Assembly: GCA_012516015.1 (NCBI GenBank)
Contig: JAAYXG010000017.1
Coordinates: forward strand, 1-15,017
Origin: Lysobacteraceae bacterium
Lineage (GTDB): Bacteria > Pseudomonadota > Gammaproteobacteria > Steroidobacterales > Steroidobacteraceae
DNA: 15,017 nt
Reading direction: 5' to 3'
Position numbers and translations under genes: made by a program. Below the pieces are notes generated by a model that ran no database searches, was not told the DNA's origin, and saw nothing but the letters and a program-made list of their open reading frames with translations. This document shows, one piece after another, positions 1 to 7,376 of the stretch (the first letter of the stretch is position 1; each line of letters opens with the position of its first letter).

Positions 1-2085
1 GAAGCGGTCGGTGAACCAGAAGTCCGCGCCCAGATTCGCTAGATGCTCGGGAATACCTGGAATCGTCGAACCGGACGGAACCAGAAGCTTGTCTTCGCCG
101 ACGATGGCGAGGGAATCCTCATCGTCCTCGAACACCGGATGGTTGGGACTGTTGACCGTAAACGCATCCTCGAACGTCGCGTCGACGTAGCTATAGGCGA
201 ACGACCAGCGGATCCGATCGGTCTGATGCGAGAGCCCCAACTCGATGCCGGCGCGGCGCGTATCGCCTACGTTATCGAAGAAGCCGACGTTCGCCTGTGC
301 GCCGCCGGTCGTCTGAAAGAGGATGTCGTCGCGGTTGATCGTATGGAACGCGCCGATCGACCAGCGCATGCCGTTACCGGCTTGACCGCGCAATCCGACC
401 TCGGCCGTACGCGCGACGACTTCATCGAGCGGCGGATCCGCCAAGAACGCGTTCGGTAAGTTGCACGGCGCGTCCTCGCTCGCACACGCGAGCTCGACCG
501 GCGTAGGCGCACGCGTCGACTCGCCCACGTTGGCGTAGAGCGTCATGGCGTTGCCGATGCGATACGTGAGGCCGAGCGCAGGGTTGAAGCGCTCGTAGCG
601 GTGCTTGCCGTTCAACTCGGGCGTCTCGCCGGTGCGGTCGTTCAAGCGGATGCGCGTCGTATCGTAACGCCCCGACAGCGTGAGCCCGGCGCGATCCGTG
701 AGCGCAAGGGTATTCGAGAAATAGGCGCTCGCGATTGAGACTTCGCTGCGAACGTCCGTGTAGAACTCCTGGGCAAAGATGCCGGTGCGCGATGTCGCGC
801 GATTCTCCAACAATCGCGCAACTTCGACTGCCGAGTTGAACGAGGTCCGGCCCTCGTTCAGCGCGACGCCGAAAATAAAATCATTGTTGCGACCGTTCCA
901 GTCCGTCGTCCACGCAAGCTGAACCGACGCGCCGTAGCTCTCCTGCTCGCGCCGTCCGATGTTGTTGATCGCGTCGAGCTCCTCGCCGTCGATCTCCGCC
1001 TCGATCGGATTGCCCGCCGCATCGAGCACGACCTGAATGCCGGCATCGTCCTCCGCCGAGCATTCGTCATCGTCGTTCAGGTCGTCGAAATCCTCTCTGA
1101 CGAGAAACTCATCATCGCCGAACTCGCACTCCTCGAAAATGGTGCCGTCGCCGTTGAAGCTGTCCGTATCGATCTCCCGATAGTGCGCATTTCCGGCGAG
1201 AACGAGCGAGTCGGACAGGCGGTGCTGACCCGTGAGGATGAGCTGTACTTGCGAGTTCTCCGTCAGGTCGGGATGCGTGAAGACTTGCTCGCGATCGATG
1301 CTGAGCAGCTCCGCGGGCGAGGCACCGTTGCCGCGCAGCTCCGTCTCGCCGACCGAGACACTGAGATCGAGCGCCGAGTCTTGTGCGCCCCGCCAACTCA
1401 GCACACCGAAGTAGCGAATGGCTTCGGATTTCGAATAGTCGCGCCAGCCGTCTTCCTCGAAGTAATCGACGTTCGCGTAGTAGCCAAACGTATCGCCATG
1501 CCCGCCGTGCTGGGCGGACGCGACCCTGCGACCGAACGAGCCGCCATAGACTTCGAACGAGGTGCCTTCGTAGTCGAATCCGTTCTTCATCTGGAACGAG
1601 AGCGCGCCACCGAGCGAATTCAACCCGAACACCGGATGCGAGCCGCCCAACATCTGCACGCTGCGAATCGCCGACAGGGGGATCAGATCCCAGTTGACCG
1701 TGTCGCCGAACGGCTCGTTGATGCGTACGCCGTTCTGATAGACCGCAAGTCCCTGGGGTAGGCCGAGCAGCGGCGAGGCCGTAAAGCCGCGGAAGTTGAC
1801 GTCCGGCTGCAAGGGGTTGTTCTGCGCGTGGTTGATGTTCACTCCGGCGAACGAGCGGTTCAGCAATTCCGTCACATCCGTCGCCTGCAGGCGCTCGATG
1901 TCTTCATCGGTCGCGAACTGCACGCTCGAGGGCACGTGGGCCAGATCGACGGGGGCTCCATAGGGCGCCGTCACGATGACCTCCGGGACCGCTCGCGCGG
2001 GTTCCGCCCCCAATGCCGCAGTACTGGCTCCCGCCAGAACGAAAGCGATTACCGATCGAAGCTTCTTGCTCGTAACCATGTGCAT
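1..2085 (-). CDS. TonB-dependent outer-membrane receptor (partial, C-terminus off the left edge)
   Basis: Outer-membrane beta-barrel receptor for TonB-driven uptake; the ligand cannot be read from the sequence. The frame stays open for 695 codons from ATG 2085 to base 1, so the last barrel strands lie outside. Residues 1-26 look like a signal peptide ending ALGA. A TonB-box-like segment (PEVIVTA, 34-40) comes next, then a plug domain (about 50-170) with VNFRGF (97-102), VYQNGVRINEPFGD (115-128) and LGGALSFQMKNG. The rest has barrel-type alternation and aromatic residues. An AGAAGGGG ribosome-binding site precedes the first ATG; an in-frame ATG two codons later is spaced less well. An acidic loop (about 311-370) with two Cys (320, 342) interrupts the barrel. 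The gene is divergent from a sensor kinase, which suggests but does not prove co-regulation. The family assignment is firm. Confidence 0.93.
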   Translation of the reverse strand, partial: MHMVTSKKLRSVIAFVLAGASTAALGAEPARAVPEVIVTAPYGAPVDLAHVPSSVQFATDEDIERLQATDVTELLNRSFAGVNINHAQNNPLQPDVNFRGFTASPLLGLPQGLAVYQNGVRINEPFGDTVNWDLIPLSAIRSVQMLGGSHPVFGLNSLGGALSFQMKNGFDYEGTSFEVYGGSFGRRVASAQHGGHGDTFGYYANVDYFEEDGWRDYSKSEAIRYFGVLSWRGAQDSALDLSVSVGETELRGNGASPAELLSIDREQVFTHPDLTENSQVQLILTGQHRLSDSLVLAGNAHYREIDTDSFNGDGTIFEECEFGDDEFLVREDFDDLNDDDECSAEDDAGIQVVLDAAGNPIEAEIDGEELDAINNIGRREQESYGASVQLAWTTDWNGRNNDFIFGVALNEGRTSFNSAVEVARLLENRATSRTGIFAQEFYTDVRSEVSIASAYFSNTLALTDRAGLTLSGRYDTTRIRLNDRTGETPELNGKHRYERFNPALGLTYRIGNAMTLYANVGESTRAPTPVELACASEDAPCNLPNAFLADPPLDEVVARTAEVGLRGQAGNGMRWSIGAFHTINRDDILFQTTGGAQANVGFFDNVGDTRRAGIELGLSHQTDRIRWSFAYSYVDATFEDAFTVNSPNHPVFEDDEDSLAIVGEDKLLVPSGSTIPGIPEHLANLGADFWFTDRF

Positions 2086-2176
2086 CCCCGCCCCTTCTAA
2101 AAAAGACGCGTAACCCATACGCGGCGTTGCATGAAACGAGCCTCAGAAGTTGCTCGCGGGCGCAAAAGTTGCACAA

Positions 2177-2223
2177 GGGAATTTATCCTGATGTCGCCGG
2201 GAAAGATTCCCGGGGAAACTTCC
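2177..2223. promoter_or_regulatory. GGAA/TTCC palindrome cluster in the divergent receptor/kinase gap
   Basis: The 261-base gap between the receptor and the kinase contains CCGGGAA-AGA-TTCCCGG (2197-2213), a perfect 7-bp hyphenated palindrome. Right after it lies GGAA-AC-TTCC (2214-2223), also perfect. A degenerate copy, GGGAATTTATCC, sits at 2177-2188. A separate GAGCC-CAC-GGCTC palindrome is at 2302-2314. I infer operator sites for a dimeric regulator, possibly the neighbouring response regulator. A transcribed hairpin is the alternative. I found no convincing -35/-10 pair on either strand here. Confidence 0.4.
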
Positions 2224-2346
2224 TAGGGCTCCCGAGCGCGGAGCTTCGGGCGCGGACTACGGCGAGAGCGAAAGAACGTATCGCGAAGCGCTACTAGGCC
2301 CGAGCCCACGGCTCAGTGCCCGAGTGGAGTGGCAAAAGGAGGGACC

Positions 2347-3384
2347 ATGTCAGCTTTGACACACTGTACCGACACACCTGCGAGACGGTCTTCGCGATTC
2401 CCGTGGGTCGACGCGGCGCTCGTCTGCGGCGCGACCCTCCTCGCAGCGGCGGTGTTCGTGCGCTTCGAGCTGATGGAAACGATCTTCGACTCGACTCGCG
2501 CGTGGGAACACCTGCAGGTCGGCGAATTACCCGCGACGCTGCTCGTGCTGGTCGCAGGTCTCGCCTGGTTCAGTTGGCGACGCTACCGAGAAACGAGACG
2601 AGAGCTCATCGCGCGCGAAGCGGCCGAAGCGCGTCTGGCATCGCTTCTCAAGGATCATCGTCGTCTCACGCAGCAGTACGTCGATCTCCAGGAGTCCGAG
2701 CGCAAGGCCCTCGCCCGGGAGCTGCACGACGAGCTCGGTCAGTACTTGAACGCGATCAAGACGGACGCCGTTGCGATCCAGCGGCGCGCCGCTCGAGACG
2801 CTCCGGCGCATCGAGCTGCGTCCGCCATCGTCGCTCACTGCGATCACGTCCAGGAAACCGTGCGCGCGCTCATCGGGAGGCTTCGTCCCATTGGGCTCGA
2901 CGTGCTCGGGCTGCGCGCGGCGCTCGAACACTACCTCGCGCTCGTCCGCGAGACGACGCCTCAGAGGACGCTCTCGGTACGCCTCGAAGGCGAGCTCGAC
3001 GACCTCGACGATGCCGTTTCGCTCACGATCTATCGCTTGATCCAGGAAGGACTCACGAATGTCTCGCGGCACGCGGGGGCGCGCAGCGTTTCAGTCAGCG
3101 TCGTGCGCGCACGCGAGCGCCCCTCGAGCGATCGCGTGGCGATCAGCGTCGTCGATGACGGACGCGGTGCCGATCCGACGGCGAAAACGTTGGGCCTCGG
3201 CGTTCTTGGCATGCGCGAGCGCGTCGAGGCGCTCGGCGGCGAGCTCGAGATTCGCACGGCGCCCGGTGCCGGCTTTTCGATTCTCGCGAGCCTCCCGGCC
3301 CGCCCTCAGCAATCAAGCTACCGCGCGGACGAGCCCCAGCACGAGCTCGCTTCTACGGACCATTCTCTCGTGAACACCCTTTGA
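2347..3384 (+). CDS. Membrane sensor histidine kinase, HisKA_3 (NarX/UhpB-like) type
   Basis: Sensor kinase of a two-component system, 345 residues, in the inner membrane. Two hydrophobic segments (about 21-42 and 61-77) flank a loop of only about 20 residues, so there is no sizeable periplasmic sensor domain. A charged, coiled-coil-like stretch (78-115) leads into the HisKA_3 dimerisation helix with ELHDELGQ, the phosphoacceptor being His127. The ATPase domain shows EGLTNVSRHA (N box, Asn238), DDGRGAD (270-276), and GLGVLGMRERVEALGG. I chose ATG 2347 because AAGGAGGG lies just before it, though the spacing is short (3-4 bases). GTG 2329 in the same frame would add six residues. The response regulator starts 9 bases after the stop, so the two form an operon. 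The stimulus is unknown; proximity suggests it may concern the divergent receptor. Confidence 0.9.
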   Translation: MSALTHCTDTPARRSSRFPWVDAALVCGATLLAAAVFVRFELMETIFDSTRAWEHLQVGELPATLLVLVAGLAWFSWRRYRETRRELIAREAAEARLASLLKDHRRLTQQYVDLQESERKALARELHDELGQYLNAIKTDAVAIQRRAARDAPAHRAASAIVAHCDHVQETVRALIGRLRPIGLDVLGLRAALEHYLALVRETTPQRTLSVRLEGELDDLDDAVSLTIYRLIQEGLTNVSRHAGARSVSVSVVRARERPSSDRVAISVVDDGRGADPTAKTLGLGVLGMRERVEALGGELEIRTAPGAGFSILASLPARPQQSSYRADEPQHELASTDHSLVNTL

Positions 3385-3393
3385 GTCAGCGCT

Positions 3394-4035
3394 ATGAACG
3401 ATTCCATCAATGTACTGCTCGTCGACGATCATGCTGTCGTACGCGAGGGCTACCGGCGCCTGCTGGAAGACAGCGGCATTCGCGTCGTCGGCGAAGCGGC
3501 GACGGCGGCGGATGCCTATCAGCAGTTCTGTACGCTCGATCCTCACGTCGTCGTCATGGACATCGCCTTGTCGGGCGTGAGCGGCATCGAGGGCATGCGC
3601 AGAATCCTTGCTCGCTCGCCGGCAGCGCGCGTGCTCATTTTCAGCATGCATCAGGAAGTGATCTTCGTACGCCGGGCTCTCGAGGCCGGCGCCGCGGGCT
3701 ATCTCACGAAATCGAGCGCCCCGCGCGTCTTGGTCGAAGCCGTTGCGGCAGTCGCCCGTGGCCAACGCTACTTGAGTCACGATGTCGCGCTCAATCTCGC
3801 GCTCGCGCCGTCGACGACGCCGGACTCCGCGCGCCCGCCGCTATCGCCGCGCGAATTCGAAGTGCTCAAACTGCTCGCGCAAGGATGTTCGTTGAGCGAC
3901 ATCGCCAAACAGCTCTGCCGCCACGAGAAGACCGTCGCCAATCATCAGTCGGCGATCAAGCAGAAGCTCGGTGCCGATAACACCGTGCAGCTCGTGAGAA
4001 TCGCGATGCAGCTCGGACTCGTGCCGCCCGTGTAG
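3394..4035 (+). CDS. Response regulator, NarL/FixJ (LuxR-type HTH) family
   Basis: DNA-binding partner of the preceding kinase, 213 residues. The receiver domain (about 5-122) has the acidic pair Asp11-Asp12, phosphoacceptor Asp56 (VVVMDIALSG), Ser84 in the Thr/Ser switch position and Lys106 (YLTKSSAP). The C-terminal LuxR-type helix-turn-helix (about 148-208) begins with LSPREFEVLKLLAQG and carries the recognition helix region EKTVANHQSAIKQKLG. Length and domain order are typical of UhpA/NarL regulators. Only 9 bases separate it from the kinase stop, and I see no strong ribosome-binding site in that gap, so translation is probably coupled. Targets are unknown; the palindromes at 2177-2223 are the nearest candidates. 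Confidence 0.93.
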   Translation: MNDSINVLLVDDHAVVREGYRRLLEDSGIRVVGEAATAADAYQQFCTLDPHVVVMDIALSGVSGIEGMRRILARSPAARVLIFSMHQEVIFVRRALEAGAAGYLTKSSAPRVLVEAVAAVARGQRYLSHDVALNLALAPSTTPDSARPPLSPREFEVLKLLAQGCSLSDIAKQLCRHEKTVANHQSAIKQKLGADNTVQLVRIAMQLGLVPPV

Positions 4036-4045
4036 CATTCGCTAC
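4032..4045. terminator. Small palindrome shared by two convergent stop codons
   Basis: GTAGC-ATTC-GCTAC spans the 6-base gap between the response regulator and the convergent serine hydrolase. The TAG stop of each gene lies in one arm. The stem is only 5 bp and no T-run follows on either strand, so it would be a weak bidirectional terminator at best. Confidence 0.25.
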
Positions 4046-5358
4046 GAGCTCGGCGACACGGCCGCCGGCTTGGTGAGCGCGGAGGCCTCCGGGTCCTTCT
4101 CGTAAATGGCGTCCCTGAATGCCTTGTGCAGCGGCACTTCACCGAACGGCACGTACTGGGTGAAGAGCACCGCCGCGATGTCGTTCGCGGGATAGATCCA
4201 GAAAAGCGTGTTCGCGTAGCCGTCCCAGAAGAACTCGCCGACCGCCCCCGACGCCTCGTCGCGATTTGCGGGCGGCGCGATCCGCACGGCAACGTCGATC
4301 CCGAAACCGACTTGCCCTTTATTCGGCAACCACGACGTGTCGCCGACATCGCTCGGCATGGCGTTCGTGCTCATGAGCCGCACGGCTTCCGAGCTCAAGA
4401 TGCGCACGCCGTCGAGCTCGCCGTCATTGAGCAGCATGCGACTGAAGCGCATGTAGTCATCGAGCGTCGAGACCAATCCCCAACCGCCAGGCTTGAGCGG
4501 CGTGCCTTCTTCATTCACGCGCACGACCGCACCTTCCGTCAAGGGCGAAAAGGCGCCCTCGTCGCTTCGCACATAGACGACGGCCAGTCGTTCCCGATCC
4601 TCGACCGAGACGACGTATCGCGTATCGCTCATCCGAAGCGGCTCGAAGATGTACTTGCGCAGATACTCATCGAAGCGCTCGCCGGACAGACGCTCGACGA
4701 GGAACGCTTGCACGTCCACGGCGGGGCTGTACAGCCATCGTGTTCCAGGCTGATACAGCAAGGGCAGCTGCCCGAGTTTCTGCGCCATCTGCGCGAGCGT
4801 GTTCTCCAAGGCAAGCGGATCGGCTTTCCGAAACATCTCGCCGACAGGCGACGTGTCGTTCTCCCCGGAGGTGAAACCCGCGGTGTGGCGCATCAAGTCG
4901 CGAATCGTCACCTCGCGATGAGGCGCTTCGAAGCGCGGCTGGCCTGCGGCATCCAAGCCGGCATAGACGCGCAAGCTCGCGAACTCGGGGGCGTACTTTG
5001 CGACCGGGTCGTCGAGCTGAAACTTGCCCTCGTCGAATAGACGCATCAACGCGACGCCCGTCACCGGCTTCGTCATGGAGTAGATGCGCACGAGCGTATC
5101 GCGCCGCATGGGACGATTCGCCTCGCGATCCGCGACGCCGAACGCACCGAAGTACGCCTCCCGATCGCGTTCGTAGACGAGCGCGGAGACTCCAAGCAAC
5201 TGGCCGGACTCGACGAACTCGCGCAGCGTCGCATCGAGCTTCGCCGCCTCGACGAGAGAGGGAGCTGCCGCCGCCTCGGCCGGGCGCTTCGAAGTCGGAC
5301 CTTCACCGCATGCGGACAGCGCAAGCGCCGCGAACAGAACGACTATCGGCTTCACCAT
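4042..5358 (-). CDS. Lipoprotein serine hydrolase, beta-lactamase/EstB-like (PF00144-type)
   Basis: Predicted exported lipoprotein, 438 residues, of the serine beta-lactamase-fold family that includes class C beta-lactamases, EstB-type esterases and D-aminopeptidases. The start at ATG 5358 gives a clean type II signal peptide: a hydrophobic run VVLFAALALSAC with lipobox LSAC and Cys17. The open frame extends 20 codons further upstream (to 5418), but that would bury the signal. Catalytic motif SMTK supplies nucleophile Ser94 and Lys97; Y210-S-P fits the YxN-like motif. DLMRHTAGF (154-162), GGWGLVSTLDDYMRF and EFFWDGYANT near the C-terminus are family signatures, with WDG in the place of the KTG/HxG motif. 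Substrate cannot be assigned; antibiotic hydrolysis is not implied. It is convergent with the response regulator and divergent from the BON-domain gene. Confidence 0.9.
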   Translation of the reverse strand: MVKPIVVLFAALALSACGEGPTSKRPAEAAAAPSLVEAAKLDATLREFVESGQLLGVSALVYERDREAYFGAFGVADREANRPMRRDTLVRIYSMTKPVTGVALMRLFDEGKFQLDDPVAKYAPEFASLRVYAGLDAAGQPRFEAPHREVTIRDLMRHTAGFTSGENDTSPVGEMFRKADPLALENTLAQMAQKLGQLPLLYQPGTRWLYSPAVDVQAFLVERLSGERFDEYLRKYIFEPLRMSDTRYVVSVEDRERLAVVYVRSDEGAFSPLTEGAVVRVNEEGTPLKPGGWGLVSTLDDYMRFSRMLLNDGELDGVRILSSEAVRLMSTNAMPSDVGDTSWLPNKGQVGFGIDVAVRIAPPANRDEASGAVGEFFWDGYANTLFWIYPANDIAAVLFTQYVPFGEVPLHKAFRDAIYEKDPEASALTKPAAVSPSS

Positions 5359-5616
5359 CGACGTACGCCCCAGGATGCGAACAGACGAGGTGCATTCTAG
5401 ACATCCGGCTCGTTCCACCCCGCCAAGAAGTGCAAGGCTCCGCAGCGACGATCGTTACGGCGGCGCCGCGCACCCCGGCTCGGCTGCAAAGTCTGCAATG
5501 ACGCGTACCCAACGCAGGCGTCCGGCGGAATGGAACCAGCGTGCACATGCAAGGCTTAATTCCCCATACGCTCGCCGAAGTCCGACCTCCGGCTCGCCTG
5601 CTCAGTCATTCGCCAG

Positions 5617-5649
5617 CGTTGCTGGACGGCAACGTTTGCACCGATGCAA
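5617..5649 (+). other. Two small hairpins in the leader of the BON/SRPBCC gene
   Basis: The 307-base divergent gap 5359-5665 holds no convincing gene. Next to the BON gene are CGTTGC-TGGACG-GCAACG (5617-5634) and TTGCA-CCGA-TGCAA (5636-5649), ending just before the AAGAGG ribosome-binding site. They could form adjacent RNA hairpins or act as operator sites. I found no clear promoter on either strand. Confidence 0.3.
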
Positions 5650-5665
5650 GAAGAGGTTCCCGACA

Positions 5666-6871
5666 ATGTGGTCGAACGCTGAATCATCTCGTTACGCCGC
5701 GGACCCGCGAACGATGCCTGTCGCCGCTTCGCTCGTCGCAGGTCTTGCCATCGCTCTTGCGAGTGCGGTCGGCACTTATTACTTCGACCCGCGTTCCGGC
5801 CGACGCCGTCGCGCGCTTCTGCGCGACCGCACGACGCACACGCTCCACAAAACGCGCGACCTATTCGACACTGCAGTGGCCGATGCACGGAACCGTGCGC
5901 GCGGCCTCTACAGCATGACGTCCGCACGACTGAAATCGGAGCCCGCCGACAATCACCGCTTGGCAGAGCGCGTTCGCTCGAAGCTTGGACGTGTCTGCTC
6001 GCATCCTCGTGCGATCCGCGTCGCCGCCGATGAGGGTACCGTGACGCTCCGCGGCGATATCCTCGAGCACGAGCTGCCGAACGTCCTGCGAGCGGTGCGG
6101 CACGTTCCGGGCGTGCGCAACGTCGTGCATGAGCTGCAAGTTCATCGCCGCGCGGGACGGATGCCGTTTCTGCAGGGCAACGCCGAACGCGGCGAACCGC
6201 GTGTCGAATATCTGCAGCGGAATTGGTCGCCCGCACCGCGCGTGCTCGCGGGGACCGCCGGCACCGCGCTGATTGCCTCCGGCCTCGGACTCAAATCATG
6301 GACCGGTGCCGGGCTCGCGCTCGGAGGCGCCGCGCTCCTGGCCCGCAGCGTGAGCAATCAACCGCTGGCGCGCGTGCTCGGCATGCGTGCACGACCCGAG
6401 GACGGGATCGTCATTCAGAAGACGATCCACGTCTACGCCGAGGTCGACGAGGTCTACTCGTGCTGGCGCCAAATCGAGAACTTCCCGCAATTCATGAGTC
6501 ACGTGCGCGAGGTCCGTAAGATCTCGGACACGCTTTACCACTGGGTGGTCGACGGCCCAGCGGGCATTCCGGTGGAGTGGGATGCCGAGATCACGGCGGA
6601 CGTTCCCGGAGAGCTCATCGCATGGCGTACCGTGCCGGGATCGGTCGTTCACAGCTCCGGCGTCGTGCACTTCGAGCCCGATGCTTACGGCGACACACGC
6701 GTGCACATCCGCATGACCTATCGACCGCCCGCCAACGCAGTCGGCCGCACAATCGCGAAAATCTTTGGCGCCGACCCGCGACGTCAGATGGACGCCGATC
6801 TTGCGCGCTTCAAGTCCTACATGGAAGTCGGCAAGACAACCGGGGCGCACGGCACTGTCACACGTCATTGA
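5666..6871 (+). CDS. Membrane-anchored BON plus SRPBCC (cyclase/dehydrase-like) fusion protein
   Basis: Envelope protein of unknown exact function, 401 residues. Residues 17-37 form a hydrophobic segment followed by YYFDPRSGRRRRALLRD, a basic motif common in small YtxH-like membrane proteins. A BON domain (about 97-160) shows IRVAADEGTVTLRGDI and HVPGVRNVVHELQV; BON domains are linked to membrane association and osmotic or envelope stress (OsmY-type). A Gly/Ala-rich hydrophobic stretch (191-228) could be one or two membrane passes. The C-terminal half (about 250-385) is an SRPBCC/polyketide-cyclase fold with ENFPQFMSHVREV, VEWDAEI and a closing RFKSYMEVG helix. ATG 5666 has AAGAGG upstream and starts the recognisable protein; the frame is open for 97 more codons upstream, but that part has no protein-like features and overlaps the divergent gap. 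Stress induction is inferred from the family only. Confidence 0.82.
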   Translation: MWSNAESSRYAADPRTMPVAASLVAGLAIALASAVGTYYFDPRSGRRRRALLRDRTTHTLHKTRDLFDTAVADARNRARGLYSMTSARLKSEPADNHRLAERVRSKLGRVCSHPRAIRVAADEGTVTLRGDILEHELPNVLRAVRHVPGVRNVVHELQVHRRAGRMPFLQGNAERGEPRVEYLQRNWSPAPRVLAGTAGTALIASGLGLKSWTGAGLALGGAALLARSVSNQPLARVLGMRARPEDGIVIQKTIHVYAEVDEVYSCWRQIENFPQFMSHVREVRKISDTLYHWVVDGPAGIPVEWDAEITADVPGELIAWRTVPGSVVHSSGVVHFEPDAYGDTRVHIRMTYRPPANAVGRTIAKIFGADPRRQMDADLARFKSYMEVGKTTGAHGTVTRH

Positions 6872-6876
6872 CCCAT

Positions 6877-6947
6877 GACTCGCGATTCGTGATTCGCGCG
6901 TCGTAAGAACGCGACGCCTACGATCCGCGAGCCACGAGTCACGGATC
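6877..6947. repeat. Imperfect inverted repeat built from GATTCGTGATTCG-type units
   Basis: After the BON/SRPBCC stop, 22 bases at 6877-6898 (starting GACTCGCGATTCGTGATTCG) are repeated inverted at 6926-6947, matching at 16 of 22 positions with every difference a transition. Inside lies a perfect GCGTCG / CGACGC pair around TAAGAACG. Each arm is itself made of related short units. It may be a dispersed intergenic palindrome serving as terminator or transcript stabiliser; copy number cannot be judged from this window. Confidence 0.5.
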
Positions 6948-7021
6948 ACGAATACCCGACACGCAAACCGCGATGCGAGCGAAACCGGGCTGCAGCATGA
7001 TAGGAACGAGGTAACGACGTG

Positions 7022-7153
7022 ATGCACGCGAAACGAGCGTACTGGACGATCGCATTGGTCGCGCTGATCGCGACCGGCGCTTGTAGACAACCGCAGCAGC
7101 CCGAGCCACCTTCGGATCCACCGGTGCCGCAATCGGATGTGCTCGGACAATGA
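7022..7153 (+). CDS. Small proline-rich putative lipoprotein (43 aa)
   Basis: Short gene encoding 43 residues: a basic start (MHAKRAYW), a hydrophobic run TIALVALIATGAC, and a hydrophilic tail rich in Pro and Gln (QPQQPEPPSDPPVPQ). This is the plan of a tiny lipoprotein, with Cys21 as lipid site, though the -3 residue (Thr) makes the lipobox weaker than the LxxC consensus. GAGG (7008-7011) is a good ribosome-binding site for ATG 7022 and for the in-frame GTG 7019 just before it. It follows the BON/SRPBCC gene on the same strand after a 150-base gap with an inverted repeat. I do not recognise a family; entericidin-like or stress-envelope peptides are possible relatives, as inference only. Confidence 0.55.
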   Translation: MHAKRAYWTIALVALIATGACRQPQQPEPPSDPPVPQSDVLGQ

Positions 7154-7164
7154 GGTAGCGAGCC

Positions 7165-7362
7165 ATGAGGAGCAAGCTGAGAAGACGGTCTCTCGCACGG
7201 GGTCGAAAAGGCAGCGGAGATGAACGCAAAGGAACGCGTACACACGATGTCGCGCCGACACGGCATGTTTCGGAACCGGCGATGCAAACCGAGAAGCGCA
7301 ACGCTCGAACGTTGCGTTCGCGCGAGGCGGGATCGGATTCGGAGTTCGAATTGTCGATCTGA
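7165..7362 (+). CDS. Doubtful 65-aa basic hypothetical protein
   Basis: An open frame 11 bases after the small lipoprotein. Its possible ribosome-binding site GAGGT (7152-7156) overlaps the lipoprotein TGA, which would suit coupled translation. The product is hydrophilic and rich in Arg, Lys and Ser, with no hydrophobic segment or motif I recognise. It ends 14 bases before the convergent chrA stop. Arg-rich frames arise easily by chance in GC-rich DNA, so this may be non-coding; the region otherwise holds only the palindrome at 7297-7316. Confidence 0.22.
   Translation: MRSKLRRRSLARGRKGSGDERKGTRTHDVAPTRHVSEPAMQTEKRNARTLRSREAGSDSEFELSI
7297..7316. other. Perfect 7-bp palindrome near the chrA 3' end
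   Basis: CGCAACG-CTCGAA-CGTTGCG is a perfect hyphenated palindrome about 60 bases past the end of the convergent chrA gene and inside the doubtful 65-residue frame. If that frame is not a gene, this could be a terminator stem for chrA or for the lipoprotein transcript, although no T-run follows on either strand. Confidence 0.28.
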
Positions 7363-7376
7363 CGTGGTCGGGGACG

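Noticed and set aside
2316..3158. A 280-codon plus-strand frame overlapping the sensor kinase
   Set aside because: It is an Arg-rich shifted frame of the kinase, whose own frame carries all H, N and G box motifs.
4042..5358. Calling the serine hydrolase an antibiotic-resistance beta-lactamase
   Set aside because: SMTK and YSP show the fold, but WDG stands in place of KTG and the lipoprotein form fits the esterase/peptidase branch; no evidence of beta-lactam hydrolysis.
5375..5665. A 97-codon upstream extension of the BON/SRPBCC protein
   Set aside because: The extension is basic and featureless, covers the divergent leader and lacks a good start signal; ATG 5666 opens the real N-terminal anchor.
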